DNA of 64,000 bases from Branchiostoma floridae (GCF_000003815.2 NC_049995.1:985375-1049374), one strand, 5' to 3'. Numbered from the stretch's first letter, positions 14,201-24,049 are shown. The notes: generated by a model not told the origin, from the sequence alone. Translations and numbers: made by a program.

Positions 14201-17200
14201 TTTGAAACCTCACGAAAAAACGTCATTGATAGATTCTCTCAGAAAGATATGCTAATAATCTAACTGACACCCTTTTGCAGGTGACACCAGTATTAGAGGC
14301 AAAGGTCGTGTATAAAAAGAACCCTGACATCCGACGGAAGTTCCGTTGATTGACAGGCCCGTCAAACGAACAAAAGCGTGGAGAAAGCAACGGGCCTTCT
14401 GGGCTTTTGCAACATTTTGCCCGTGACTTGAGACGTGTGTTCTATGGGCTGCGACCAGGCTGGGGCAGTCTATTCAGATCTCTTCACAAGAAACGCCTAC
14501 GCTGATTATACCTTCAAAGATATAGTAAAAAAGAAGACAATTATTTCTAACTTTTCATTGATTTCCATTCAGTAAAACGTTACGTTTTTTTGTTTTTCAA
14601 ACTGCTAGTGTAAAATAAAATAATTGATAAACATGATAACGGAACAGTGATTTACTTTACGAACTTTAAGTATGTCCAGAACCATTCTTAAGTTTTAAAC
14701 TATCTTGTTTAAGTTAAGTCATCACATTATATATGCAAATGAGATTAAACTGCAATGTTTCTGCATTTAAATCTGAGAACGAATTAAACTTACCAATGGT
14801 CCAATGTCAGCTGTGCTACATTTAATTCTTGTGGAAAATGTAACCCAATAAATTTCCATATCCACCTTCCCTAAGAGGTAACTAGGCACTATGGTATGAT
14901 TTGTGTCAATCACACTCAATCAATCAGTTACTGACACAAGCCAAACACCCTGATAATAACAGGCTGTTGAGGGATAACCCCCTATCGTAACCCCAGCCCT
15001 GATAATCCCCACCTGTCAATAACCAAAATAACACTGATAATGCCCAGGTCCGTCAGGCCGATAATAACCGACCTGTGTTATCAACCTCGTCTGCCTTATC
15101 AAACAATAAACCGGTAACTGGTCTAGGCAATGTATCTAGCCTGAAATAAACACTCCACCTTTTACCGATAATAATGATGATATCAAGAAGAAGGTCCCGA
15201 TACTCACTACCCTCCTGATTTATGACTATGATAATGACAATTTTACGGAACAATCAAAGGCTAAGACTACAATCATTGCGATTAACCCGATACTAACCCA
15301 CAAACTCCAACTAGTAACAGTGACATTTACCTAAGCATGATTTTCTTTTAATTTTTTCAAAAAGCTTTATTGATAAATAACAATAATTACAAACATTGTA
15401 ACATTTACATGTACAGCTTCATGACTTCATCTCCGACTACAACAGACTATAGCTATAAAACTTACCAGTTGGCTCTCGAATTCCAGGAAACTGACATCGC
15501 TTTAGAACCATTTATAAGTCAAACACTTTAAGCATACTGTAAATGCATTTAACTTCGCGGGGATTTAATTTCGCGGTAGCGGGAAAATGACTTTTGGCGG
15601 CGGTTTTAATTTTGCGGTAACACAATCGACTGCAGTCTAATACCTTAATAGAAAAATATTCGCGCGCGGTGGATTTAAGTTCGCGGTGAAGTGGTCGCCG
15701 CGAAAACCGCGAACATTAATCCACCGCGAACATTTCTGCATTTACAGTACTCTAGTAGTCTATGAGCATGAAAATGACACTCCCCTTACCCCACCCCCCA
15801 AAACCTAATGAGCAATCCCCAGTGTCTGTCCAACCCCAGTATTTTGGCAACAAGACCCACTAATCCGGTCAAGTCTTGCTCAGTCCGTTATTAGATTCCG
15901 TGCGATTATCAAACTTAGCGGTCATGTCTGGCACGGGTAACACCGTCCACATGGGCGGCCTCTCAGATCTGCCGACTTCACATCACGGAGGGAACGGCTG
16001 TCATATGGATCCAACAGCCTTGTCTTCTCACACGTCATTGTGCAACATGAACCCACTCCAGTTGTGCAGTGTGCACAACGTTTACCAACAGGTGTGGCAC
16101 GATGGTAAGATTCAAAAGTCAGAATGCCAAATACTGAAGTATGTAGTAAGCAACTGGCTACGATTTTGATATAGGCCAGACACCGCAGTTAAGTTAGAGC
16201 TGGTAAAATAACTGCTATTTACGCTATGTCTCTTATTACCTGGATGTGTAACCTTCTTCGCAATAGAAAAGTCAGAATGTTTGGGGTCAATTCTTTACGT
16301 ATCAAGTTGACTCTAGCTGAATTTCACTTGACACATTCACTGTCAGCACTGAGTTTGCGATCACACATTCACACGCACACACGAACGAACGCTGCCGAAA
16401 GCATAACCTTCTTAGCGAAGGCAATACTGGTTCTGGTGGTGAGTCCTGATATCGGAGGGTGTACCTGACAGTTCTGTACAAATCGGAGGCTTAGCGCACA
16501 TCTAGTCACTATAAACACAGCTCCTTTGTGGTGCACAGCCGCAGACAGCGGGCTATCTGTCCCGCATGCCTGCAGAAATCCACGACTTATGAATAAACCT
16601 TTGAGACATGATGGGCAGATAACTGCCAATCTCCTCATCCAATCTGGGAAAGCCTGGTAAGAAAAGATCTAAAGAGGGCACGCCGGTCCATTCTTTCCTT
16701 TCTTTTTCTCTTTCTGTCATTGAGACATACAAATCTCTCTTCCTTGACGATGCGGGGCCTGTCTGGTGGCCGTTAAGTCCGTGAGGTCAGCCCGTACAAT
16801 ACAAGTTCTCAACATTTGGGCTCGGTGATTTAGTCTTTTTGTGGCGCGGAGCTGGACTGATATTGGAGCCGGTTCTCTGAGCTTGAAACCCGCATGTGTA
16901 CGTGCGGGTCTGACGGAGCATTTCTTCATTTGAGGATTGCCTGTGCTTTCCTCTAAAACCAACGCTTGTATGATGGATATCACTCAGCTGTACTTGTCAG
17001 GAGCCAAACACTATCAGTACCAATAAGAAAGTTTAGCAACTTTTCCATAAGCTATCAGTACCAATTGTAAGAATTCGGTTATTGTCACACTTGTTGGAAT
17101 GTTTTACTTATATCTTCTCTGTTAAAAATATTAAATGATATTCATATATATAGTGACCTCGTACCCGTTTCCATTTTGTTACAGGTGCCGCTAACATAAG

Positions 17201-20200
17201 CTTTAAGCCTTATGCCCCGAATGCCAGCAATATCACTGGCAATGGAAGCAAATACCGCTTCTTCCACCACCCCTGACCCGGCGAGGTGACCCCGAAACAA
17301 TTACCCCAGGATTCCCCGTGCCCTGTCGGTTGACACACGCCGATGGCATTAGAACATTATCCAACTCCAAGGCTTCGTTCCGTGCCTTCAACACATCATA
17401 CACGTGCTGTATGCAAACTGGGTTTCGTCACAGATGTGTCTATGCGTACTCTCCAAGCAGAGGTTTAATAGGCTCCGGCTGTTGTTTTTTTTTTTAAGTT
17501 TTTTTAGTCGTTTTTATCGGGCTTTCTATTTTTTATTTTATCTTGCTGTGTTGAAATAGAAAGCCCGATAAAACGACTAAAATACAGCCGGAGCCTAACC
17601 TCTGCTTCGCCTAACCTAGGTACAGTCATCAGACTGCACTGATGCCATTGAAGTGAATCTCGGGGCACGTTGGACATATTGCTATCTGAACCATGGAATT
17701 CATCGGTGCATTCTGTTTGGCACTGAGTATATAATATACACATCACGATTTCTACAGCGGTGTGTAAACGTACAACATGTTGTTGTCTGTAGATGTTAAA
17801 TGACTGTAGATGTCTTCAGAAACAACAAAACATAACCAACCAGAGATGAATGCCTCCGTGCAAAATCTAAACTTTTTGTATGTCCTCTTTAACGTTAGCT
17901 ATAGCTCATTAACTACGCATATGAGGTTTTGATTAACAGTCAATGTACCTATTTATCACTCCCTGCTTAAAGTAACAATCTTGAAGATGGAAATATGGAA
18001 GAAAATCAAATCCCCAAAAAACAATTCCGTGAATTAGTGGCCTTATAATCGGGAATGTCTGACGTATCCGATATTCTACCACCTCTGAACTTCATTTCCC
18101 TTCACTTCGAAGTTCCCCAAGTCTCACCTTTGAGTGACACCATCTTCCAACTCCCTCTTGTCACTCGACGGACAACTTATATTCAAATACCAGATCTAGA
18201 AACTATCATAGCTCATCATCCTCATGCAGGGGTTTTCCATGCCCACACCATCGGGAACCCCCCGCTATGTCCCTGGTATCAATATGTGACTACCCGCCCA
18301 CCAAGTTCATTGGCACACATTGGGGAATTTTACGGAGATAGCTTCAGTTTCGGTAACGAAAACTAGGAAGTCGTAGCCTCCATATATAGCAAGCTCTCGA
18401 TGCCTTTGGTTTGTTTGGGGGGCTCATAATATACTTTTAGTGGCCGTTCCTTTTTGTACTGGATCGCATGTGCCGCCAGCCTATATTATATCAAGGAGGT
18501 TGAACATTTTTAACCTCCTTGATTATATATTTCATCATAATCCCCCAAATGACAAAAAGGCCCAGTGAGCCTACTACGGAGACTAAGAAAGGCTAGCTAT
18601 TGGAATAGAAGACAGGCTAACTGAAACAGGCATACACCTGAGCTGCCGGGTCACACACCTAGACCTAACCCGACGAGAGGAGAATGGTCACCATTCCAAC
18701 CTAGGTCTTCCATAACTTGCCTAAGGGGAATTCGGAGACATCATTTGTGGGCGTAGGTCCTATTAGACATTACTTAGTCAGTAGGTGATGTGACCTTGAA
18801 AATTGACGTGTATAATTTCTCAAATTAGGTTCGGAAACGAAGCTGTTTTAATCGCGATGATCAAGAATTATGCACAAAGATCACATGTCTGGATTCGACA
18901 CATGGGTTTTTCACATAGCCCACTTTGGATAAAAACCATCAGTCTTCAGTGTGAGAAGATAATGTGATGCAACTTAAGACGGTCAGTTAAAACAAAAAGT
19001 ATCGCAACCTTTGACCTAAAGAGGGGCGCCATGTTGACCTCTTTGTTTGTGTATGGCGGAGCACAAATACTACAGAGACAATTGGTGTGGAAGTTGTTAG
19101 TGCCGCGTGTTTAATTAGCGGCAGTAATAAGTACAAATCTGTCTGATTAGCAGTGATAATTAGTGTCGGCGCTCCTTTGATGGAGGCTATCAAGGCTTTG
19201 TCGTGTTTTGTAGCTCTGGGCCTGGTTGTTTTGTCAGTACCTGTGGTCACGGAAACCTTTCGCATTTTACAGCTGCACCTGTGATCACAGGTTTTACAGT
19301 TGCACTTGTGATCACAGGTTTTACAGCTGAATCTGTGATCAGGGATTTCTTTTGTCATGATTTCACAGCTGCATCTGTGATGAGGGATTTCTTTTGTCAT
19401 GATTTCACAGCTGCAACTGTGATCACGAATTTATTTTGCATTTTACAGCTGCATCTGTGATCAAGGATTTTTACCTTTGCCAGAATGGCTAAGGTTATGT
19501 TTTGGGCTTGTGAGTCTGTGTGTCTGTGTGTCTGTTAACAGCATAACTCGAGAAGCCTAGGATGGATCCCGATGATATTTGGTAGGTGGGTAGGGGTCGG
19601 GAAAACGAAGGCCAAGTTCGATAATGGGCTCCCTAGCGGCTTGCTAAGGTACTGCAGCAGAACCTCAAATTTTGATATCTCCTGTTCTGGACATGCTGTG
19701 ATCATGATTTTTGAGTGGTAGATAGCCCTCGAGGCAGAGAGTAAGTGCTGTGAGTTTGAGCCCCCTAGCGGCTTTTTTGGAACTGCAGGCGCCGGTTTCC
19801 TTTCAAACTTTGGACGAGAATAACTCTACAACGTGTTGACGGATCGTCATGATTTTTGGTATGTAGATAGAATGAGTGATGACTTACATAATGGTATACT
19901 AATTATGCAAATCAAAGGCTAATTTGCATAATTAATGAGGAAAATTTATAAATCCACTGCATTCCATGATAGGACTTTCAAACTTGTCACATATGTAGCT
20001 GGGAAGGAGAGAAATGTCGATAGATATCGGTTATGCAAATGATGGCCTCATTTGCATAATTAATGGGAAAATATGAAGATGTTGACGGATCATCATGTTT
20101 TTTGGTATGTAGGTAGCGTAAGTGAAGACAAACATAATGAGATACCAATTATGCAAATCAACAGCTAATTTGCATAATTAATGGGGATATTTTATAGATT

Positions 20201-22468
20201 CACTACGTTCCATGATAGGACTTTAAAACTTGTCACATATGTAGCTGAGAAAGAGAGAAATGTCAATACATATTTATCATGCAAATGATGATCTCATTTG
20301 CATAATTAATGAGAAAATATGAACGTGTTGACGGATCGTCATGATTTTTGGAATGTAGATAGCCTAAGTGAAGACTTATATAATGTGAAACTTATTATGC
20401 AAATTAACAGCTAATTTGCATAATTGATGAGGAAAAGTTTATAAATCCACTGCATTCCATTATAGTACTTTCATCAAAGTTGTCACATATGTAACTGAGA
20501 AAGAGGGAAGAGAGTAAGAGGTGTATTTAAAGACTTTGAAAGAGAATAAGTCAAGAATGGATCAAAGGATCATCATGATTTTTGGTATGCTGATAGCTTA
20601 AGTTATGCTTGACACAATTTGATATCAATTACTTGTAACTTGGGATGTAATTTGCATAATCAATGCCGAAATTTTATAAACCAACTCCAAGCATATAGTT
20701 ATGAAGAAAATGAAATGAGTAACGCATTTGTCTACAGACATCATTCTACATTACAAACCTGGTTGATTTGGCAAAGGTATGTTTTTTGTATGTTACAGCT
20801 ACACTTGTGCTCACGGATTTCTTTGTCATGATTTTACAGCTTCACCTGTGATGAGGGACTTCTTTTGTCATGATTTTACAGCTGCAACTGTGATCACGAA
20901 TTTATTTTGCATTTTACAGCTGCATCTGTGATCAAGGATTTCTTTTGTATGTTACAGCTACACTTGTGCTCACGGATTTCTTGTGACATGATTTTACAGC
21001 TTCACCTGTGATCAAGAATTGCCATTGCCATATTTTCACATGCACTTGTGACCCTGGACTTCTTTCCTAATATACATCTGCAAATATGATCGAGGACTTC
21101 CTTTGGATTTTAGAGCTGCGTCTATGATCCCGTAACTTTTTCGTTTTTTACAATTGAAGCTGTGATTAAAAGGCCCTTTTTTAATTTTCATTACCGCGGA
21201 ACCTAGGATTACATACCTAATTACTTATACAGAAATTATTACTAATATTAGTATTCTTTTTTTTATTCCACGACGGTACCTGTGACCATAGATATATTTC
21301 TTTTAATTCTACAGCTTCACTTATTATCAAGTGGCCTTTTTGCATTGTACAAATATGATCGCAGATTTTTTGTGAACACAGAACCTTTTTATTCGTTTTA
21401 ATATAGCTTCAGAGCGTTTTCGTATATTACGACTGCACATGTGATCCAGTGGTATTGTACACGTTACAGATGCACCTGTGAACAGTGAAGTGTGATCCCG
21501 TGGACGTTCATGATTTAACCCTATCCAGACTAGGGGGCTACTTTGACGTCGTATAGCTCCCAAATGACTGGTGCTTGAGCAAACAAAATTTTCCCCAGGA
21601 TTTCGTTGGTAACAATTTACAAAATAATAATAAGTTTATCATTTTTGTGTTGCCATCTAGAGGTTTTAAGCTATGCTGACCACGAATATCCGAAAACCGT
21701 GATAAACAAATGTACAGACAGACAGGCACATATACGGACCCAAAACAGTACCTTCACGGAGGTAATAAACCGGAAAGTTAACAAGTCCGGAAGTCTATAT
21801 GGCATTATGAAGGTTTAGCGGTTTTCTGTACAAAATACACCCATGACAGACACGTTCTTTATATAACGTCCTTGGTTCTAACAAGGAGTTTTTAACCTAA
21901 AGCTAAATAACAAGGCTCAATTTGAGAGTGATAAATCATTACCACAGGCATCATTAATATCACCTTTCGCGTTAATATCATTAGAACATTCATTATTATC
22001 ACATGGATGCGGTATGTAGTGTAGTGACTCACCGTGGTTCACGAAGCTCATGACCATGTCAGCGTCCTGGAGAGCCTGCTTGTCGCGGATGTAGTTATAA
22101 AACGGCTCCTGTAAGTCGTAATCCGGCAGATCCGGGTGGAAGATAATCCCCGTCTCGTTCTCTCCGCGTGCGACTTCCTTGTACAGATCCAACATGAACT
22201 TGGGCGCGGAGTTCTTCTTGCCTGCTGTAGGCGGGCGGGGCCGCTGCTGTAGGCCTAACAGACTCAGGATCTCCCGCTGCATCTGTCTGCGCTCTGACCG
22301 CGGCAGGATAGGTGTAAATCCAACCATGTTGTCACTATAGTAACCCGTGCCCATCGCGGAGCCCTGTAAAGTCAGAGGGATCTGGATGCAGAGGAGGGTT
22401 GTCAGGGTTACCAGCATGCTCAGCGTTCTGGTGCGAGTCCTCTGTAAGCAGCCAGTCATGGCAGCCAT
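2038..22468 (-). CDS. Bmp5-8: BMP5/6/7/8-type ligand (BMP7/60A group), complete five-exon gene
   Basis: Secreted TGF-beta superfamily ligand. By family knowledge it acts as a cystine-knot dimer on type I/II receptor kinases and signals through Smad1/5/8. Five exons (22468-22033, 6423-6234, 5582-5443, 3394-3123, 2298-2038) join in frame with GT-AG borders and intron phases 1, 2, 1, 0, giving 1,299 nt or 432 residues; human BMP7 has 431. Seen in the protein: a hydrophobic signal segment near residues 18-36, propeptide motifs such as [25 protein letters not shown] and EGWLVFDV, overlapping dibasic sites RVRR (291-294) and RRAR (293-296), and a mature domain with cysteines at 331, 360, 364, 396, 397, 429 and 431 and the N-glycosylation site NATN at 373. 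The ending VVKSCGCH is typical of the group. The start is the first in-frame ATG (22468-22466); an ATG three codons on is the alternative. The single-copy pre-vertebrate type fits a chordate outside vertebrates, which is inference. Confidence 0.95.
2860..3015 (+). mobile_element. LINE 3' tail, 5'-truncated
   Basis: Shares with 4795-4945 and 36700-36893 the terminal block GCAATTAGCCC(T/A)CGGGCA followed by AATTTGCAA and AAACTT, plus an upstream AGAAGTC-AACCCAATAA-like block. It lies inside BMP5-8 intron 4, on the strand opposite to the gene. Only untranslated tail is left. Confidence 0.6.
3123..3394 (-). CDS. Bmp5-8: BMP5-8 coding exon 4: propeptide end, furin sites, start of mature ligand
   Basis: 272 nt. 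The acceptor TTGTTTGGCAG precedes the exon and the donor CAG|GTTAGT follows. It encodes the propeptide tail ([19 protein letters not shown]), then the basic cluster [16 protein letters not shown] with two overlapping R-x-x-R cleavage options. Alignment to BMP7 RSIR|STGS favours cutting after RRAR. It then carries the first knot cysteine and [17 protein letters not shown] 101-codon antisense open frame overlaps it and is a shadow. Confidence 0.96.
3485..3677. mobile_element. palindromic MITE with TGACGTCA cores, shorter copy
   Basis: The ends read ATATCCAGCACA and TGTGTTGGATAT. Inner arms contain GGAATGAACAATCCACTG and its reverse complement, and one arm keeps ATAACGTGACGTCACGACAG. It is clearly related to the fuller copy at 61648-61949 but lacks part of the left arm. 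It sits in BMP5-8 intron 3. Confidence 0.75.
4319..4331. repeat. poly-G run
   Basis: A G homopolymer inside BMP5-8 intron 3. Similar runs occur at 24160-24171, 48114-48130 and 54838-54848, and a poly-C run at about 36164-36181. Such runs are common assembly error sites. Confidence 0.9.
4795..4945 (+). mobile_element. LINE 3' tail, 5'-truncated
   Basis: Same tail family as at 2860 and 36700: TCACTTGCAATTAGCCCTCG followed by GGCAAGAATTTGCAA. It lies in BMP5-8 intron 3. Confidence 0.65.
5443..5582 (-). CDS. Bmp5-8: BMP5-8 coding exon 3: propeptide
   Basis: 140 nt. The acceptor is CCGTTTCTGCAG and the donor is GTGAGT (5442-5437). It encodes [22 protein letters not shown] and [18 protein letters not shown] and VETLDG are diagnostic BMP5-8 propeptide blocks. 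It leaves in phase 1: GATG|GT restores Gly on splicing to exon 4. Confidence 0.95.
5799..5917. repeat. short inverted repeat
   Basis: GTATTCTGACTTTG and CAAAGTCAGAATAC form a perfect 14-bp inverted pair about 90 bases apart in BMP5-8 intron 2. It may be a small MITE or relic; no target duplication was recognised. Confidence 0.45.
6234..6423 (-). CDS. Bmp5-8: BMP5-8 coding exon 2: propeptide
   Basis: 190 nt. The acceptor TTTCCATGTAG precedes the exon at 6424 and the donor GTAGGC follows at 6233. It encodes [31 protein letters not shown] and an NMSY glycosylation site, then [11 protein letters not shown]. These align with the BMP7 propeptide segments EHDKEF, REFRFDL, TAAEFRIYK and RISVYQV. The exon leaves in phase 2 with AG|G (Arg). 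Confidence 0.94.
6548..6757. mobile_element. TACTGTAAATGCA-type MITE, diverged copy
   Basis: Begins TACTGTAAATGCA, has the alternating CGCGG(G/T)-rich arms typical of the family, and ends in a decayed TTTCTGCCTTTAC. It lies only about 125 bases upstream of BMP5-8 exon 2, within intron 1. Family members: 15535-15749, 37853-37997, 38877-39068 and a half copy at 7690-7752. Confidence 0.7.
7345..7358 (+). promoter_or_regulatory. RFX X-box-like motif
   Basis: GTTGCCATAGAAAC matches the RFX X-box pattern GTYNCC-AT-RGNAAC with near-perfect dyad symmetry. It is in intron 1 of BMP5-8. Binding is inferred only from the motif. Confidence 0.4.
7690..7752. mobile_element. half copy of TACTGTAAATGCA-type MITE
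   Basis: Shows the right-hand arm only: CCCGCTATCGCGAAATTAAA, then CCCCGCGAACTTAAATAC, ending TTACAGTA. It is in BMP5-8 intron 1. Confidence 0.6.
8064..8175 (+). repeat. SINE 3' half
   Basis: Shares the SINE tail GAAATGAGTGCCTAGCTT, and TTTGAGGAGAGCCACACTTC as in the copy at 195-385. The tRNA-like head is missing. Confidence 0.5.
8380..8560 (-). repeat. fragment of the interspersed ATGCAAAT repeat family
   Basis: Contains the family's hallmark phrases in minus orientation: CAGCCGTTCTTGAGTTATCT, GCTGTAGTACCAAGGGAA and AACACGAGATA-like. The same phrases are at 60120-60280. The short octamer region is absent from this piece. Confidence 0.55.
8561..10758. other. BMP5-8 intron 1, no recognised feature
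   Basis: I see no exon, RNA gene or well-formed repeat here. Short open frames (9667-9915 plus, 10272-10475 plus and others) lack splice context, recognisable motifs and coding-like composition. Confidence 0.6.
10759..11082. mobile_element. MITE with perfect 17-bp terminal inverted repeats
   Basis: The ends are TAAAGGTGGGGTCACAC and its exact reverse complement, with TA at both ends as a plausible target duplication. The interior is also palindromic: AATTGGACAAAC pairs with GTTTGTCCAATT, and AACATGCCAGATGAGTT pairs with AACTCGTCTGACATGTT. No transposase is present, so it is non-autonomous. It lies in BMP5-8 intron 1. Confidence 0.85.
11083..14950. other. BMP5-8 intron 1, mostly featureless
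   Basis: Contains an AATAAAGATTATTATTATT tail near 11330 that resembles a LINE 3' end, a fragment of the ATGCAAAT family near 12280-12400 (minus), the X-box at 12951, and two related blocks around TTGATTGACAGGC near 13945 and 14347. No exon was recognised. Confidence 0.5.
12951..12964. promoter_or_regulatory. perfect palindromic RFX X-box
   Basis: GTTACCATGGCAAC is a fully consensus, nearly self-complementary X-box half-site pair (GTTACC / GGCAAC around AT). RFX factors bind this type of motif; that is family knowledge, not shown here. It lies in BMP5-8 intron 1, about 9.5 kb downstream of the ATG. Confidence 0.5.
14950..15300. promoter_or_regulatory. cluster of GATA-type motifs
   Basis: About ten GATAA/TTATC occurrences in 350 bases, many within a recurring phrase CTGATAAT-CC-ACCTGTCA, suggesting a decayed tandem repeat. 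It could be a GATA-factor enhancer or only a degenerate repeat. It lies in BMP5-8 intron 1. Confidence 0.3.
15535..15749. mobile_element. TACTGTAAATGCA-type MITE, best-preserved copy
   Basis: A 215-bp element with ends TACTGTAAATGCA and TGCATTTACAGTA, flanking TA, and long mirrored arms built from CGCGGGGATTTAATTTCGCG and CGCGGTGGATTTAAGTTCGC-like blocks. It has no coding capacity. Confidence 0.85.
15750..17455. other. BMP5-8 intron 1, no recognised feature
   Basis: A 97-codon plus-strand open frame (15876-16169) has no recognisable domain and no supporting splice sites, so it is not called. Nothing else stands out. Confidence 0.5.
17456..17606. mobile_element. large hairpin MITE (AGCAGAGGTT family)
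   Basis: Arms: AGCAGAGGTT, AGGCTCCGGCTGT, then TTTATCGGGCTTTCTATTTT on the left, with close reverse complements on the right (AAATAGAAAGCCCGATAAA, ACAGCCGGAGCCT, AACCTCTGCT). A diverged relative lies at 29472-29660. Confidence 0.8.
18490..18527. repeat. perfect 12-bp hairpin
   Basis: ATCAAGGAGGTT, a short A/T-rich loop, then AACCTCCTTGAT. A related AAGGAG/CTCCTT pair occurs near 29328-29358. Probably a fragment of a small inverted-repeat element. Confidence 0.6.
19230..19471. repeat. tandem array, 27- and 42-bp units, left part
   Basis: Successive units share ACAGCTGCA(T/A)CTGTGATCA. The ACAG starts are at 19269, 19296, 19323, 19365, 19407 and 19445, so spacing shifts from 27 to about 42. 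The same array resumes at 20790 after a 1.3-kb insertion. Antisense and sense open frames across it are by-products of the repeat. Confidence 0.85.
19472..20779 (+). mobile_element. interspersed repeat with paired ATGCAAAT motifs, inserted in a tandem array
   Basis: Bounded by TACCTTTGCCA and its exact reverse complement TGGCAAAGGTA. The left end is a stem-loop (ACCTTTGCCA, loop GAA, TGGCTAAGGT). The body has TCTGTGTGTC runs, ATAACTCGAGAAGCCTAGGA and TGATATTTGGTAGG, then three to four modules of about 245 bp starting GTTGACGGATC. Each module carries TATGCAAAT and ATTTGCATAATTAATG pairs. No protein is encoded. Confidence 0.7.
20790..21500. repeat. tandem array, right part
   Basis: Continues the 19230-19471 array with TTACAGCT-CAC-TGTGATCA-type units at about 42-bp spacing, becoming progressively degenerate towards 21490. 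Confidence 0.75.
22033..22468 (-). CDS. Bmp5-8: BMP5-8 coding exon 1: signal peptide and N-terminal propeptide
   Basis: Encodes residues 1-145 plus one base. It carries a basic N-terminus (LQRTRTRT), a hydrophobic core ([14 protein letters not shown]), then the propeptide helix motif (RREIL-like [13 protein letters not shown]), FMLDLY, an N-glycosylation site NETG near residue 104, and [11 protein letters not shown]. The exon ends ACCACG followed by the donor GTGAGT (22032-22027). The split Val codon G|TG joins exon 2 to read FVNHVENDG, matching FVNLVEHD of BMP7. No ATG lies further upstream in this frame; the open frame upstream has only a TTG at 22522. Confidence 0.95.
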
Positions 22469-22545
22469 GTTTCTGACGGGGTAGCGAAGGTGAGAGCTGA
22501 GGAAAGCCAGCGCAGACGACAAGCTCGAGTGTCGGCTGATCTCCG

Positions 22546-22570
22546 CTTTTAAACCTGTGTGAGGAAAACA
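22546..22570 (-). promoter_or_regulatory. Bmp5-8: TATA-like motif or 5'-UTR splice acceptor upstream of BMP5-8
   Basis: About 78 bases upstream of the ATG the minus strand reads TTTAAAAG (22553-22546), which could serve as a TATA-like element. The same place also reads TTTTCCTCACACAG|G, a good acceptor with a pyrimidine tract, so this could instead be the start of the coding exon's 5' UTR with a leader exon further upstream. Sequence alone does not decide between them. Confidence 0.3.
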
Positions 22571-24040
22571 ATGTCGTCAATCTAATGTCATGAGGGACCC
22601 CACGCGGAGATACTAATTGATTGACAGGCGACAATGATGACGTTTTAGGCTAATGACCGGATACATTCAGCATGACAAAAACTAATTGTGTTGTTCTTGT
22701 TGTGATTGTTGTAATTTAAAGAAAAACACTATGCGCAATCAGGCGCGTTGAGAGTGTTGTAAATACAGTAACTTTATGTTATAACAATGATCGTTCACAA
22801 TAAACGCATCATATATTATACTGTAGTCTAAAATTATTTAAACATGCTGCCTTTTAATAGACGATGTGAAATGGGGAAGATTAATAAAAAAATACTAGTA
22901 GTTTTAAAGTATCTTATATATAATCCAAGGAGCTTTAATCAATCAATTTGTTAGAGTCTTCTAAAACACACAGATCAGCTTCGACAAGTGCATCACTACG
23001 TAACCTCCAAGAAGACGTTGCGAATGGTTCATTTTTTAGTTATTTTTGATTTTTATTTGCTCCGTTTCCTCAGCCTTTTTCGCAGATTGCGGAGCGGCGG
23101 TGTTTATTTTTTGGCCGAGCACTGATTCGCGATTTCCAACATGGAATAAGGTTCTCTTATGTCTGAGAAGGGAGTTGGTCAGGAGAATGATATAGTTTTC
23201 TTGTCAAGCACAAATTGTGACAACTTTCAGTTGGATAGCTCAGACAAGGCTACCGTCTTTCATCCAAACATCTACTTGGAGAATTCGTCATGACCATTTC
23301 CTGGAACTGAGCAGGAATGTTACCGCTGAGTTCCCGGAGCGTTTGTTTACGTACGGGATCCCCATCAAACTTCACCCTTCAGAAACGGCGAGGAGAAAAA
23401 AAACCTAAAAAGATACTTATATATATATAAATAGAAATTTTGCAACATACCCAGGGAACAATATTTAGTACAATTTACTTAAATACTAGTACGTATACGA
23501 AAAAATAATATTCATCATCTTTTCATCATTAGTTACTAGTACTAAGTATCTCATGTAAATACAGTTAGATCAGTTACAGCTGACTTGATCATGCCAGCAC
23601 TACTGAACGCGACTGTTCTCTCCGTCTGTATAACCCTTGCCCAGTCTATAACCTCCTTGATACATGATGTTGTAGGTAGTTCCCGACTTGCGTGTGTCCG
23701 TAAAGGCGCTTGGTTTTCTGTCGCGACATTAAACGCATTTACAGTGCTCTGTCGGTCAACAACTGAACGGTTCACTAGAACTAGTCCGCAGTATACATGA
23801 GGTACAACATGAAGCAATGGGATAAATTAGCGAAGGAGCTAGGCGTTTGAGACTATCTTATCAGTCATTGGGAATTTTTATGCCGATTTTGAAGCTCGCG
23901 CTGAGCAAAATTAGAACCAGACCCTTAAACCTTATGCCCTGTAACAGAGAGATGGCGGATTGACGGCGAAGGGATTTGCGACTACTGCACGTCAATGGTG
24001 ATACTACAGTGGCGATGGAAGACGGAATACATTTGATCCC
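22569..24040. other. upstream flank of BMP5-8, no recognised coding feature
   Basis: AT-rich sequence. It should contain the BMP5-8 promoter or a leader exon, but no element beyond the TATA-like/acceptor site is clear. Confidence 0.5.
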
Positions 24041-24049
24041 TTAAGCCTA

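Noticed and set aside
15876..16169. 97-codon plus-strand frame in BMP5-8 intron 1
   Set aside because: No recognisable domain, no splice borders and ordinary intronic context; chance frame likely.
19230..21500. CRISPR-like direct repeats
   Set aside because: Units abut without unique spacers, vary in length, and the genome is animal; this is a tandem satellite.
22469..22522. Longer BMP5-8 N-terminus from TTG at 22522
   Set aside because: Non-ATG start is unnecessary; the ATG at 22468 gives a normal signal peptide and the family's usual length.
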